Source: Streptomyces sp. CBMA123 (GTDB taxonomy: Bacteria; Actinomycetota; Actinomycetes; Streptomycetales; Streptomycetaceae). From it: a stretch of 49,495 bases of DNA. The stretch is taken from NCBI RefSeq assembly GCF_014596465.1, contig NZ_MECK01000323.1:1-49495 (forward strand), written 5' to 3'. The notes under the pieces are model-generated. The model was not told the origin of the DNA and did not search any database. It was given only the letters and a program-made list of their open reading frames with translations. The translations under genes and the position numbers were made by a program. Positions within the stretch are counted from its first letter, which is position 1. Each line of letters begins with the position of its first letter. Positions 24,781 to 35,265 of the stretch are shown in pieces.

Positions 24781-25061
24781 GGCACCTCCAGGAGGGTTCA
24801 CGGGCCCGCTCACGCGTTGTTCCGGCCACCACCGGCCGCGGTGGCGGCCGGGCCGTGGTCGGCGACGGCGTCGACGGTCACCGCTTCCACCCGGCCAGTG
24901 TCTCCGCACTCCGGGGGACCGGCCGCTCCGGGAGGCTGATCGGGTGTCGCCGGTCGGCGAGGGCCGCGGAGCGCCGTACGGGGCGTACGGGCCCGAGCGC
25001 CGTCCGCGGGCCGCCCCCACCCGAGCGGTGGAAGTGGCCGCCGACCCCCGTGGCCGCCCGA

Positions 25062-26294
25062 TCAGGTGGAGGCCAGGGCCTCGGTGGGGGTGAGCCGGGA
25101 GGCGCGGATCGACGGGTAGACGCCCGCCACCACGCCGACCAGGACGGCCCCGCCGATGCCGCCGAGCAGGACCTGGAGCGGGATGACCAGGGGCCAGCCC
25201 TGGTAGGTGGTGTAGCCGAAGGTCACCAGGGCGCCGAGGGCGGTGCCGGCGAGGCCGCCGAGCCCGGACAGCGCCACCGACTCGGCGAGGAACTGGCCCC
25301 GGATCTGCCCTCGGTTGGCGCCCAGCGCCCGGCGCAGTCCGATCTCCCTGCGCCGCTCCAGCACCGAGATGACCATGGTGTTGGCGACGCCGATCCCGCC
25401 GACCAGCAGGGCCACGCCCGCGAGGCCGATGAACAGCGCGGAGAAGGCCGTCTGGGTCTCCCGTTTCGCGGCCAGCGCGTCGGAGGGGCGGCTGACCTGC
25501 ACCAGGCCCGGCTGCTGTGGATCGATGGTGGCGGGCATCACCGCGCGGACGGCTTCGATCTGTGATTCCCGGGCCTGGACGTAGATCACCGTCGGGTTGC
25601 CGTCGAAGCCCAGCTGGGTCCTGGCGGCGTCCCAGCCGACCAGGACCGCGCGGTCGATGTCCGGTGCCAGCGGCACCGGGGCGAGGATCCCGATGACGGT
25701 GAACCAGTGGTGGTCGATGTAGACCTGCGGGCCGGGCGCACCGGGCGGCAGCGTGGTGATGCCGAGCCGGGTCGCGGCCGCGGCGCCCAGCACCGTGGTG
25801 GGGAACTTCTCGGTGGCCGCGTCGAGGAAGCGGCCCGTCCGGACCTTGCCGTTGACGGCCTGCAGCAGGTTCAGCCGGCCGGCCAGGACGGCGAGGCCGT
25901 TGGCGTGGTCGGGGTCGATCCGGTCGGAACGCGCGACGCTGGTCTGCGTGTTGGCGACCGCGCTGGCGATGGTCACCGGGCCGATCCGGGCGACCATGTC
26001 GGGCGATTCGGGCGGGAAGACCACCGGAGGATTCTGGCCCGGGTTGGCCGTGGCCTGCAGCATGTTGGTGCCCAGCGCCGAGAGCCGCGCCAGCAGGGCC
26101 TGCTGGCTGGAGGCCGGGATGCCCATGACGATGATCATCGTGGCGATGCCGATGGAGATGCCCAGGGCCGACAGTGCCGCACGTGCCTTACGGGTGCGGA
26201 TGCCCAGCAGTCCGAGGCCGAGCACGTCGGTCGGGGCCAATCGGACCGGTTTCGTCCGGTCCGCGACGGATCGGTGAGTGCCGCCGCTGCTCAT
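25062..26294 (-). CDS. MacB-like ABC transporter permease (FtsX fold)
   Basis: 410 residues from ATG 26294, which overlaps the ATPase stop by 4 nt (ATGA). First helix near residues 40-60 ([27 protein letters not shown]), then a large extracytoplasmic MacB_PCD-type domain of about 220 residues, then three C-terminal helices ([80 protein letters not shown]). [27 protein letters not shown] is the coupling segment of MacB permeases. With the ATPase and adaptor it forms a mechanotransmission-type export complex, not a channel for bulk import. Last gene of the operon. Confidence 0.92.
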   Translation of the reverse strand: MSSGGTHRSVADRTKPVRLAPTDVLGLGLLGIRTRKARAALSALGISIGIATMIIVMGIPASSQQALLARLSALGTNMLQATANPGQNPPVVFPPESPDMVARIGPVTIASAVANTQTSVARSDRIDPDHANGLAVLAGRLNLLQAVNGKVRTGRFLDAATEKFPTTVLGAAAATRLGITTLPPGAPGPQVYIDHHWFTVIGILAPVPLAPDIDRAVLVGWDAARTQLGFDGNPTVIYVQARESQIEAVRAVMPATIDPQQPGLVQVSRPSDALAAKRETQTAFSALFIGLAGVALLVGGIGVANTMVISVLERRREIGLRRALGANRGQIRGQFLAESVALSGLGGLAGTALGALVTFGYTTYQGWPLVIPLQVLLGGIGGAVLVGVVAGVYPSIRASRLTPTEALAST

Positions 26295-26977
26295 GCACCG
26301 GCCCCCGTCCGGCTGTCGGACACCAGGTGCCCGTCCAGGATGTCGATCCGACGCGGCATCAGTTCGGCGATGCCCCGGTCGTGGGTGATGATCGCGATGG
26401 TGGTTCCCTCGTCGTTCAGCTTGGTCAGCAGGGCCAGGACCGCTCTGCCGTTGGCCGTGTCCAGGGCGCCGGTGGGCTCGTCCGCGAGCACCAGCGCGGG
26501 CTCGTTGACCAGCGCGCGGGCGATCGCCACCCGCTGCCGCTCGCCGCCGGAGAGCTGGTGCGGGCGGTGCCCGACGCGGTGGGCCAGACCGACCCGGCCC
26601 AGCGCCTCCAGTGCGAGCGGGGCCCGTCGGCGGCGGGGCACTCCCGCGTAGAGCAGTCCGGTGGCGACGTTCTCCACGGCGCTGAGCCCGTCGGTGAGGT
26701 GGAACTGCTGGAACACGAAGCCCAGCCAGCGTCCGCGCAGCGCGGACAGCCGGCGGTCGGAGAGCCGGGCGATGTCGTGGCCGCCGATCTCCACCGTGCC
26801 GCTGGTCGGCCGGTCCAGGGTGCCCATGATGTTGAGCAGGGTGGACTTGCCCGAGCCGGACGGTCCGAGGATCGCCAGCAGTTCGCCCTCGTCGATGGTC
26901 AGCGAGACGTCGTCCAGGGCCTTGACCCCGCCCGGATAGGCCATCCCGGCCCCGCGCACCACCAGCACCGGAGTCAT
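26291..26977 (-). CDS. ABC transporter ATP-binding protein (MacB/LolD type)
   Basis: 228 residues from ATG 26977, overlapping the adaptor stop by 4 nt. Complete nucleotide-binding domain: Walker [11 protein letters not shown]-loop [14 protein letters not shown], signature [17 protein letters not shown], Walker [15 protein letters not shown]-loop IITHDRGIA. The sequence [17 protein letters not shown] after the Q-loop is typical of the LolD/MacB class. Partner of the permease immediately downstream. Confidence 0.95.
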   Translation of the reverse strand: MTPVLVVRGAGMAYPGGVKALDDVSLTIDEGELLAILGPSGSGKSTLLNIMGTLDRPTSGTVEIGGHDIARLSDRRLSALRGRWLGFVFQQFHLTDGLSAVENVATGLLYAGVPRRRRAPLALEALGRVGLAHRVGHRPHQLSGGERQRVAIARALVNEPALVLADEPTGALDTANGRAVLALLTKLNDEGTTIAIITHDRGIAELMPRRIDILDGHLVSDSRTGAGA

Positions 26978-28362
26978 GAGGTGGTCACCACCCGGGTGCC
27001 CGCCGCGATGCCGTCGCCGGTGATGGCCACCATGCCCTTCGCGAACATGCCGGTCTGGACCCCCGCCAGCCCGCCGTCCTGGAGCTGCACGGCGTATCCG
27101 CCACCGCTGAGCGCGAGCAGCGCGCCGATCGGAACGGCCAGCACCCCGGTCGCGGTCGCCGACACGAAGGCCACCTGGACGGTGGCCGAGTCGAAGTCCT
27201 TCACCTTCGAGGGGTCGTCGACGGCCACGGTCACATCGACCGTGGGCGGGGTGTTCAGCCCGGCGCCCGCGCCGGAGGCGCCCTTGGGGCTGCCCTGGAC
27301 GGCCGTGCCGATGCCGGCGACGGTGCCCGGTGCCGTCGAGCTGTCGGGCAGGCTGACGGTGACCTTGTCGCCCTGCTTGATCGAACCGACATTGACCGGA
27401 TCCACCGGCACGGTCACTGCCTTGTCGGTCGGCGTGACCGACATCAGCGCCCCGGCCCCCTGCCCGCCGAGCTGCGCCTGCAGGGCGCCGACCCGGATCG
27501 CGCCCGGCAGCACCACCACGTCGCCGATGCCGAGACTTCCGGTCGGGAGCAGGCCGGCGTCCTTCTGCCAGTGCTTGACGGCGGCGATCAGGGAGGCGGT
27601 GACGACCCCGTCGCCCGATCCCACCGTGACCTTGGTCGGCGCCGCCGGCGTGCTGCCGCCGGCGCTCGGGGCGGTGGGGGCGGCCGTCCCGCCGCCGGGC
27701 GCACCCGTGCTGCCCGAAGCCGGCCTCGTGCCCGCCCCGCCGGACGGTCCCGGGCCGGTCCCGGCGGCCGGCACCGCCGGTCCCGTCCCGTCCTTCGGCG
27801 GCGGCGTGCTGCCGCCGGGTGCCGGGTCGGGCACGGGCTGGGTGATCACCGTTCCGACCTTCGGCTGCGCTCCCACGTCGTAGCCGAGCGCCTGCAGGTT
27901 GCTCGCGACCACCTGGACGTCCCGGCCCACCAGGTTGGGCTTGTCGAGGGACCGGAACAGCGGGGTCCCGCCGTAGAAGAGCGGCACCGGCTGGTCGTTC
28001 ACCCGGTACAGCTGCTGACCCCTGGTCACGGTGGTTCCCACGGCGGGGAGTGCGGTGACGATGCCCTGCTTGGCGCCCATCAGGGTCTGGGGCGTGCCGA
28101 AACCCAGGGTGCCGCTCAGGGTCTGGGAGTTCGACAGGTCCGTCCTGACCACGGCGACCGTCTGGACCGGTGCGCCGCTGCTCGCGGCCCCGGCCGGCTT
28201 CGGGTGGCCGCGGAGCGCCACCGCGCCCGCTCCGATCCCGCCGACCGCCACGACGAGAGCGACGATCACGGTCACGCGCCGCTTGCGGCTGCGCCGCGGG
28301 GGCGGATCGGTGGCGGCCACGTCGTCGATGCCGACGTGGCCGGCGTCAGTGCCCGTTGCCAC
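26974..28362 (-). CDS. HlyD/MacA-like membrane adaptor with interrupted peptidoglycan-binding domain
   Basis: 462 residues from ATG 28362, 17 nt inside the lipoprotein gene. A short basic cytoplasmic tail (RRSRKRR) precedes one membrane helix (residues about 30-50). The beta-barrel/lipoyl parts appear as [41 protein letters not shown] and, later, [18 protein letters not shown] and [21 protein letters not shown] peptidoglycan-binding_1 motif is split in two: [17 protein letters not shown] (147-163) and [24 protein letters not shown] (255-278), with a Pro/Gly/Ala/Ser-rich insert of about 68 residues between (176-243). Gram-positive members of this type connect MacB-like pumps to the wall. Confidence 0.88.
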   Translation of the reverse strand: MATGTDAGHVGIDDVAATDPPPRRSRKRRVTVIVALVVAVGGIGAGAVALRGHPKPAGAASSGAPVQTVAVVRTDLSNSQTLSGTLGFGTPQTLMGAKQGIVTALPAVGTTVTRGQQLYRVNDQPVPLFYGGTPLFRSLDKPNLVGRDVQVVASNLQALGYDVGAQPKVGTVITQPVPDPAPGGSTPPPKDGTGPAVPAAGTGPGPSGGAGTRPASGSTGAPGGGTAAPTAPSAGGSTPAAPTKVTVGSGDGVVTASLIAAVKHWQKDAGLLPTGSLGIGDVVVLPGAIRVGALQAQLGGQGAGALMSVTPTDKAVTVPVDPVNVGSIKQGDKVTVSLPDSSTAPGTVAGIGTAVQGSPKGASGAGAGLNTPPTVDVTVAVDDPSKVKDFDSATVQVAFVSATATGVLAVPIGALLALSGGGYAVQLQDGGLAGVQTGMFAKGMVAITGDGIAAGTRVVTTS

Positions 28363-29059
28363 GGAACGCCTCCGTCTTGCAGGCCGCGATCACCTGGGTC
28401 TGCTGCGCCTGGGGCATCGTCGGCTGCCCGTCGTAGCTCCACCCGCTGTTCCCGCTGCCCGGGGTGCCGTAGGCCTTGACCTTCAGCCCCTTGCCGTTGA
28501 TGCAGTTGACCCAGGCGCTGAAATCGGTGCTGTAGTTCGGGTTGAGCTTCGGATCCATCTCCGGCGGCATCAGCGGCATCCTGGACTGGCAGGCCGTGAG
28601 GGCGGACTGGGGGATGGACGTCCCCGGCGGCGGCTGCTTCTGCATGGGCTGTCCGGCCGGGGCGATCCCGCCCGTCAGGGGGACTCCGTTGTCGCCCAGG
28701 CAGTTGTAGTAGCCGGTCCAGAGCTGGGCGTCGTGCTCTTGAGTGTCGTCCAGCCGCTGCTGGGGGCGATCGGCGGTGGACCCGGGGGACGGGGTACCGG
28801 AGGCCGCGCCCGCGGCCGGAGTGGTACCCGCGCCCGCGGCCTCAGCGGCACCCGCGGCGGGGGGTTCGGTGGGGCTGCCCGGAGGCGCGCTGCTCGCCAG
28901 CGAGGCCACCGCCGCGCCGGGTGCGCCGCTCTGCGCGCCCGGGCCGGAACCGCACGCCGTCAGCGCGGCCAGCGGGACCAGCAGCGCGGCGGAGAGGACC
29001 GCGGTCCTCAGTGGCAAGCGGTCCGGACGCTGGGAACGATCATCAGTTGACTTCGGCAT
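28346..29059 (-). CDS. lipoprotein with paired CLxxxG...AC cysteine modules
   Basis: 237 residues from ATG 29059 (no clear ribosome binding site; GTG 29074 is possible). Signal peptide with lipobox LTAC, Cys36 lipidated. A low-complexity Ala/Gly/Pro/Ser linker spans 37-100. The folded part has four more cysteines in two modules: Cys120 (YYNCLGDNGVPL) with Cys157 (ALTACQSRMP), and Cys186 (WVNCINGKGLKVKAYG) with Cys227 (VIAACKTEAF). This is a variant of the C-x-R-x-H-G-x(n)-AC repeat seen in many secreted actinobacterial proteins beside MacAB-like pumps. It heads the export operon. The divergent sensor kinase has the same cysteine order outside the membrane. Confidence 0.8.
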   Translation of the reverse strand: MPKSTDDRSQRPDRLPLRTAVLSAALLVPLAALTACGSGPGAQSGAPGAAVASLASSAPPGSPTEPPAAGAAEAAGAGTTPAAGAASGTPSPGSTADRPQQRLDDTQEHDAQLWTGYYNCLGDNGVPLTGGIAPAGQPMQKQPPPGTSIPQSALTACQSRMPLMPPEMDPKLNPNYSTDFSAWVNCINGKGLKVKAYGTPGSGNSGWSYDGQPTMPQAQQTQVIAACKTEAFRGNGH

Positions 29060-29082
29060 GGCTGCGATGATCACCAACGGAT

Positions 29083-29111
29083 GTTCGGAAGTTGTCAGGA
29101 TGTTCTTCGAT
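29083..29111. promoter_or_regulatory. 11-bp-period direct repeats, candidate OmpR-type binding site
   Basis: GTTCGGA-AGTT-GTCAGGA-TGTT-CTTCGAT: three related 7-mers at 11-bp spacing (29083, 29094, 29105) between the divergent lipoprotein operon and the response regulator. PhoB/OmpR winged helices bind such head-to-tail repeats. Confidence 0.45.
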
Positions 29112-29206
29112 TCCGATGGCGTGGCCTGCCGCTCGGTCCACGACCGTGGAATCCGCTGGCTGATGGGGGCTCACGCCACCGGAAGGAGCGCCGGACGGGC
29201 CCACCT

Positions 29207-29924
<718 letters not shown>

Positions 29925-29935
<11 letters not shown>

Positions 29936-31898
29936 GGTACCGCTGCGCAAGAGCCTGCTGGTCCGGCTGCTGGCCGCCTCGATCCTGGTCGCCGTGTGCT
30001 CGGTGGCGGCCACCGCCTGGCTGGCGGTGAACACCACGTCACAGGAGATCCAGCAGGAACGGGTCCAGACCCTCTCCGAGGACGCCGGCATCTACGAGAC
30101 CCTGCTCGGCTACGCGGCGACCCACCAGGCCTGGGACGATGCCGGCCCCGTACTGGCGGACCTGGCGAAGCGGACGGGCCGTCACATCGCCCTGACCGAC
30201 CAGGGCCGCCAGCCCCTGGCCGGATCCGCCGCCCCGCCCGCCTCGCCGGACCCGCCCAAGGCGTCGGCGGTGATCGACCCGCTCGCCGTCGACCGGACCC
30301 TGGCCCCGGGCGGTGGCACCACCCGGATCGACCCGCGCGCGGTGGGACCGTTCGCCCTCACCCCTGAGGAGCGCGCTCAGCTGCGTGCGGAGGCCGCCGC
30401 GACCGCCGACTGCCTGCGTACGCGCGGATTCGCCGCCGAGACCGGCACCGACCTGAGCGGCCGGCCGAACGTGACCGTCGCCGGACTCGCCCCCGACGAC
30501 GGCAGCGCCACCGCCTGTGCCCTCCCACAGCTGTCCGCTCCCACCCCGAGCGAGCAGAAGGCGCTGAGCGGGCTCGGCGAGCTGGTCGACGCCTGTCTGT
30601 CGCCCGCGGGGCTGGGGCCGGTCAAGCTCGGCATCGGCCCCGTCGGGGTGGTGCCGAGCCCGAGCCCGCAGGGCCCTCAGGTGCGGAGCCCGGGGCACTC
30701 CCCGGGGCCGGCGGTCGTCCCGCCCGGCCCCGCCACCTCCCCGGCTGTCACGCCCGCCCCGGTGCCGAAGCCGAACCCCGGCAGCGCCGATCAGGCCGTG
30801 GTCAGCTGCATCGACACCAGCCGCCGCCAGCAGCTCGCCCCCTATGTCGCCCCCGCCGCACTGCTGTTCATCAGCGACAGCAACGGGACCACCGCGCCCG
30901 CCTTCCACCTGACCCGGGCCGGCGCCCTGCGCATCGCCGGCGTCACCGGCCTGGTCCTGGCCCTGACCGTGGCGCTCTCCGTCCTCCTCGCCACCCGCCT
31001 GGTCCGGCCGCTGCGCGCGCTGACCGACGCCGCCCAGCACCCCACCGAACCGCACGCCCGCGTCCCGGTGACCGGCGACGACGAGATCGGCTACCTGGCC
31101 GCCGCGTTCAACGACCTCTCCGAACGCCGGGAGCGGATCGAGGAGCAGCGCAAGGCGATGGTCAGCGATGTCGCGCACGAACTGCGCACGCCACTCAGCA
31201 ACATCCGGGGATGGCTGGAGGCGACCCAGGACGGCGTGGCCGTGCCCGACGAGTCGTTGATCGCCTCGTTGCTGGAGGAGGCGCTGCTGCTGCAGCACAT
31301 CATCGACGACCTGCGGGACCTGGCGGCGGCCGACGCGGGCAGCTTCCGGCTGCACCGCGGGCCCGTGCGGATCGTCGAGCTCCTCGACCAGGTCGCCGAG
31401 GCCCACCGGGCCCGGGCCGAGGCCGCCGGCGTGCGGTTGAGCGTGCTGCCCGCGGCCGGGGAGGCCGAGTTGGTGGCCGACCCGGTGCGGCTGCGCCAGG
31501 CCGTCGGGAACCTGGTGGACAACGCCGTGCGGCATACACCGAGCGGCGGAAGCGTCACGGTGGGAGCCCGCCCGGTGGGCGACGAGCTGGTCATCGAGGT
31601 GGCGGACACCGGCACGGGCATCGGGCCCGATGAGCTGCCCCATGTCTTCGACCGGTTCTGGCGCGCCGAGAAGTCCCGCAGCCGGCAGACCGGTGGCAGC
31701 GGTCTGGGGCTGGCCATCGTGCGCCAGCTCGCCGACGCCCACGGCGGAACGGTCGCCGCGGCCAGCGAACCGGGTGGGGGCGCGGTCTTCACCCTGCGGC
31801 TGCCGCTGACCGCCGAAGCGGCGGTAGCGCACGCGTCGGCGACCGGTGGCCGGGTCGGTGTGGAGCAGGAACGGGACCGTGGCGGTCCGGCGCGGTAG
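29925..31898 (+). CDS. sensor histidine kinase with four-cysteine extracytoplasmic domain
   Basis: 657 residues from ATG 29925. First helix about 11-33, extracytoplasmic part about 34-335, second helix about 336-358, HAMP about 358-405, HisKA with His418 (MVSDVAHELRTPLSNIRGWLE), then HATPase motifs (LVDNAVRHTPSGG, VADTGTGIGPDEL, GGSGLGLAIVRQL). The outer domain is long for BaeS/MprB-type kinases. It carries Cys163 (ADCLRTRGF), Cys198 (TACAL), Cys224 (DACLSPAG) and Cys295 (VSCIDTSR), with a Pro-rich insert of about 45 residues (243-288) in the second module. This order mirrors the divergently encoded lipoprotein. Likely senses envelope or thiol state and drives the adjacent regulator. Confidence 0.93.
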
Positions 31899-31935
31899 CG
31901 GGCTCGGGACGGGACGGGTGATCTGAACGGCTGGA

Positions 31936-31949
31936 TTTGAACGTTCAAA
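31936..31949. promoter_or_regulatory. 14-bp perfect palindrome TTTGAACGTTCAAA
   Basis: A/T-rich spacer-free palindrome, 37 nt after the kinase stop and 163 nt before the next start. A candidate operator in the leader of the secreted protein gene. Confidence 0.4.
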
Positions 31950-31999
31950 GTCGTGGCCCGGTAGGTGCGGACACGAACCTCGGGCCATGACTCTTGACC

Positions 32000-32032
32000 C
32001 ATGTGACCGGTGACATGTGTCATTTCACATGC
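32000..32032. promoter_or_regulatory. nested inverted repeats upstream of the secreted zincin-like gene
   Basis: CATGTGA (32000-32006) and TCACATG (32025-32031) enclose TGACA-TG-TGTCA (32011-32022), and ATGT-N-ACCGGT-N-ACAT overlaps the left side. Several dyads in 33 bp suggest a regulator-binding region. No clear -35/-10 pair could be fixed. Confidence 0.4.
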
Positions 32033-32111
32033 CGCACTGGGCGTCCGTCAATGGAAGGCGCACGGGCGGCTGTCACTTCGCCGTTCCCCGACAGAGAGTC
32101 AGGACCAGCCC

Positions 32112-34064
32112 GTGCCCGCAGCACGCCCACGCCACCGTGGAGCCTTACGTCGGCTCCTGCTCGGCGCCCTCGCCCTCGGCCTCGCCGCCGCCGGCAGCAC
32201 CGGCACCGCCTCCGCCCAGGACCGGCCACAGGTGCCGTCGTCCTCGCCCACGGCTCCGGCCCCCAAGGACCCGCACCCCGCCGCCGAAGGCTGGCAGCAG
32301 ATCGACGGCACCTGGGTGCAGGTCGGGGCGACCCGCCCGCACGTGATGCCCAACGCCGACACCTTCGCCCAACGGCAGGCCGCGAAGACCCACGGCGTCA
32401 CCGCGTCCCCGCGCAACAACTACGACCTCCAGATGACCTACCGGGGAGGCCAGGACTCCATCGGCGTCACCACCGGCCAGCCGAAGGTCTACCTGATCTA
32501 CTGGGGCAGCCAGTGGGGCACCCCGGGCACCGACCCGGCCACCGGCAACGTCACACTCTCCGGCGACCCGGACGCCGCCGCGCCCTACCAGCAGGACTTC
32601 TTCAAGGGCCTGGGCAGCACCACCGACACCTGGTCGAAGGTGATGACCCAGTACTGCGAGGGCATCACCCCCGGCACGTCCTACTGCCCGCCGGAGGCCA
32701 ACCACGTCGGTATGCCGGTGGCCGGCCAGACCCTGGCGGGCGTCTGGGTGGACAACGCGAAGCCCGCGCCGAAGGCCGCCACCGAGCCGGAGATCGCGGC
32801 CGAAGTCATCGCCGCCGCCCAGCACTTCGGCAACGGCGACCCGACCCAGAACCGGGACGTCCAGTACGTCATCAACACCGGCCAGGGCCTGGACTCCGAC
32901 AAGTGGAAGGAACTCGGCTACTGCGCCTGGCACACCTTCATGCGCAGCTCGGCCGGCACCCTCGCCTACACCCTGATGCCGTACCTGACCGACGTGCCCG
33001 CCTGCGGCACCAACTGGATCAACCCCGGCGCGCGCGGCCGCCTCGACGGCTACGGCATCATCGGCGGCCACGAGTACGCCGAGACCATCACCGACCAGAA
33101 CCCCTCCGGCGCCTGGACGGACGCGACCGGCCAGGAGAACGGCGACAAGTGCTCCTGGATCCCGGTCGGCCGCAACGGCGGGATGTTCAACCTCCAGCTG
33201 TCCACCGGCAGTTTCCCGGTGCAGACCACCTGGTCCAACTACGACCACCTGTGCACGGGCGACGACCCGGTCTTCGCGAACGCGCCGCTGCTCGTCACCC
33301 AGCCGTGTGAGCAGACGGTCCAGAGCGGAAAGCCCGTCGACATCCCGGTGCTCGCCTCCGACCGAGCCGGGCGCCCGGTCACGTACAGCGCCAAGGGCCT
33401 GCCCGCCGGCCTGCGGATCGCCCCGACGACCGGCCGCATCACCGGCACCACGCACGCGACCGGCTGGAAGACGATCACCGTCGTCGGCCGGGACGACCAG
33501 GGCAACAGCCAGAGCCAGACCTTCAAGGCCGGGTTCTTCCACGGCCCGCAGACCGGCTGCACCCCGATCGAGCAGCTCAACGACCCGGGCTTCGAGAACG
33601 GCACCGCCGACCACGGCGTCTGGAACGCGTCCGGCTACAACGTCATCACGCCGTCCACCGCCCACCAGGCGCACGGCGGCGCGACCTATGCCTGGCTCGG
33701 GCAGAACACCGCGAACGACGACTCCATCACCCAGTGGGTGGAGACGACCCCGGGGTACTCGAAGGAGCAGCTCTCCTTCTGGCTGAACATCACGGGCAGC
33801 GCCCAGGGGGCATCCGCGCCCGGGGGCACGGCGGCGGACACGCTCTCGCTGGAGCTGTACGACCAGTGGAGCGGCAACTACCTGGCGACCGTGAAGACCT
33901 GGACCAACCTGGACGCCACCGACGGCTACCGGCAGCAGTCCTTCGACCTGACCCCGTACGTGGCGGCCGAGTTCGGCTCGACGGTCGGCATCAAACTGGT
34001 CGCGCACTCGACGAGCGGAAAGACGGCGTTCCTGATCGACGACGCGTCGGTGAAGCTGACCTGA
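32112..34064 (+). CDS. secreted zincin-like (HEYxE) protein with Ig-like and C-terminal beta domains
   Basis: 650 residues from GTG 32112 (AGGA about 9 nt upstream). Signal peptide 1-37 ending TASAQ. The domain at about 65-395 contains YLIYWGSQWG and GYGIIGGHEYAETITDQNPSGAWTD, followed by ENGDKCSW. The HEYAE(x)ITD pattern resembles the zinc-binding helix of EXORDIUM-like and other zincin-type proteins (SHELAEAxTDP). Residues about 400-475 are a putative Ig (He_PIG) domain: SDRAGRPVTYSAKGLPAGLRI, GRITGTTHATG. Residues about 490-650 form a beta-sandwich module (NDPGFENGTADHGVWNASG ... FLIDDASVKL) of the carbohydrate/wall-binding type. A secreted metallopeptidase is plausible but unproven. Ends in a strong terminator. 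Confidence 0.8.
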   Translation: MPAARPRHRGALRRLLLGALALGLAAAGSTGTASAQDRPQVPSSSPTAPAPKDPHPAAEGWQQIDGTWVQVGATRPHVMPNADTFAQRQAAKTHGVTASPRNNYDLQMTYRGGQDSIGVTTGQPKVYLIYWGSQWGTPGTDPATGNVTLSGDPDAAAPYQQDFFKGLGSTTDTWSKVMTQYCEGITPGTSYCPPEANHVGMPVAGQTLAGVWVDNAKPAPKAATEPEIAAEVIAAAQHFGNGDPTQNRDVQYVINTGQGLDSDKWKELGYCAWHTFMRSSAGTLAYTLMPYLTDVPACGTNWINPGARGRLDGYGIIGGHEYAETITDQNPSGAWTDATGQENGDKCSWIPVGRNGGMFNLQLSTGSFPVQTTWSNYDHLCTGDDPVFANAPLLVTQPCEQTVQSGKPVDIPVLASDRAGRPVTYSAKGLPAGLRIAPTTGRITGTTHATGWKTITVVGRDDQGNSQSQTFKAGFFHGPQTGCTPIEQLNDPGFENGTADHGVWNASGYNVITPSTAHQAHGGATYAWLGQNTANDDSITQWVETTPGYSKEQLSFWLNITGSAQGASAPGGTAADTLSLELYDQWSGNYLATVKTWTNLDATDGYRQQSFDLTPYVAAEFGSTVGIKLVAHSTSGKTAFLIDDASVKLT

Positions 34065-34070
34065 GCGGTC

Positions 34071-34112
34071 CGCCCCCGGGTCCCGTCCGCCGGGACGGGA
34101 CCCGGGGGCGGG
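34071..34112 (+). terminator. strong terminator after the secreted zincin-like gene
   Basis: Perfect 19-bp stem (34071-34089 with 34094-34112) and a GCCG tetraloop, 6 nt after the stop. Confidence 0.9.
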
Positions 34113-34215
34113 GGCCGATACCGCCCACGCACCCCACGAGCACATGGACGGAACCGAGCCGGCGGACGGTCGCGTCGCCCTGGACACCCGCATGCGAAGG
34201 GAGGACCGGCCCGGA

Positions 34216-35148
34216 TCAAGTGTGGTGCCGGAGCCGGTCGTTGAGTGCGGCACCGACGTCGGGGCAGGTCTCCCGGATGGTGTCGAGGAAGGCGCGCAGC
34301 ACCGGGGAGTGATCGCGGCCCGCGAAGGACAGGACGAGATCGGGCAGGGGCGTGCGCGGGGTCACTTCGCAGAACCGCACTCCCGGACGCGGGACCGCCC
34401 TCATGCGGGACGGCCCCAGGCCGACGCCCACGCCGGAGGCGGCGAGGCCGATGATGGTGTGCACGTCCCTCGCGACGGTCGCGCCGCCGAGAGCCGATGA
34501 GTCCGCGCCCAGCAGGGTGCGCAGTCCGGCGACCACGGCGGGCTCGTCCTCGCCGGCCGACACGATCAGTGGCTGTCGCCGCAACTGGTCCGCCGTTACC
34601 GACTGTTGACCCGCGTACGGGTGCACCGTACTCACCACGGCGATCACGTGGTCGCGTCCGATCGGGACGGACGCGAGATGCTCGGCTCCGGCGCCCCGTG
34701 GCGGGCCGAGGGTGAGGGCCACGTCCAGCTCCCCGGCGACGAGAGCTGAGCTGCTGCGGCTGGTCGCCATCTCGTGCAGTTCCAGTCTCACGTCGGGCCG
34801 TTCACGGCCGAACCGGCTCAGCACGCCCGGCAGCGGGCCGAGCAGTGCCGAGGCGATGAAGCCGAGGCGCAGACGTCCCGTCTCGCCGCGCGCGGCCCGG
34901 CCCGCATCGACCGTGGCCGCCGCGATCTCGTCGAGCGCCCGGCGGGCCCGCGCGAGGAACGCCTCACCGGCGGCGGTCGGGAACACCCCCTGACGTGTGC
35001 GGTCGAACAGCCGGGCCCCGACCTCGCGCTCCAGGTCGGCGATCTGCTTGGACAGCGGCGGCTGCGCGATGCCCAGCTCGCCGGCCGCCCGGCCGAAGTG
35101 TTCGTGCTCGGCGAGAGCAACCGCGTACCGCAGGTGTCGCGCTTCCAC
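34216..35148 (-). CDS. LysR-family transcriptional regulator
   Basis: 310 residues from ATG 35148. Residues 2-60 are the LysR helix-turn-helix (MEARHLRYAVALAEHEHFGRAAGELGIAQPPLSKQIADLEREVGARLFDR), of the BenM/CatM-like subgroup. The effector domain shows GRLRLGFIASALLGPLPGVL, VRLELHEM, GELDVALTLGPP and GVGVGLGPSRM. It is divergent from the alpha/beta hydrolase with 117 bp between starts, the usual LysR arrangement for control of the divergent gene. That intergenic region holds AGATCT and GATATC short dyads, but I could not fix one T-N11-A site. Confidence 0.92.
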   Translation of the reverse strand: MEARHLRYAVALAEHEHFGRAAGELGIAQPPLSKQIADLEREVGARLFDRTRQGVFPTAAGEAFLARARRALDEIAAATVDAGRAARGETGRLRLGFIASALLGPLPGVLSRFGRERPDVRLELHEMATSRSSSALVAGELDVALTLGPPRGAGAEHLASVPIGRDHVIAVVSTVHPYAGQQSVTADQLRRQPLIVSAGEDEPAVVAGLRTLLGADSSALGGATVARDVHTIIGLAASGVGVGLGPSRMRAVPRPGVRFCEVTPRTPLPDLVLSFAGRDHSPVLRAFLDTIRETCPDVGAALNDRLRHHT

Positions 35149-35265
35149 GGCTCGCCCTCCATCCCATCGATCCCGTCGGCCGCCGACAAGACCTCAAAGA
35201 TATCGCCACGCCACTTACCAGATCTAGGAATGGATGGCGCTGTGGTTCCTGTCTGGAATGGAGCC

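Noticed and set aside
24781..25020. N-terminal extension of the DHA2 exporter
   Set aside because: The extra residues are Arg/Gly/Pro-rich and unlike the family; GTG 24780 with a good ribosome binding site gives the usual N-terminus.
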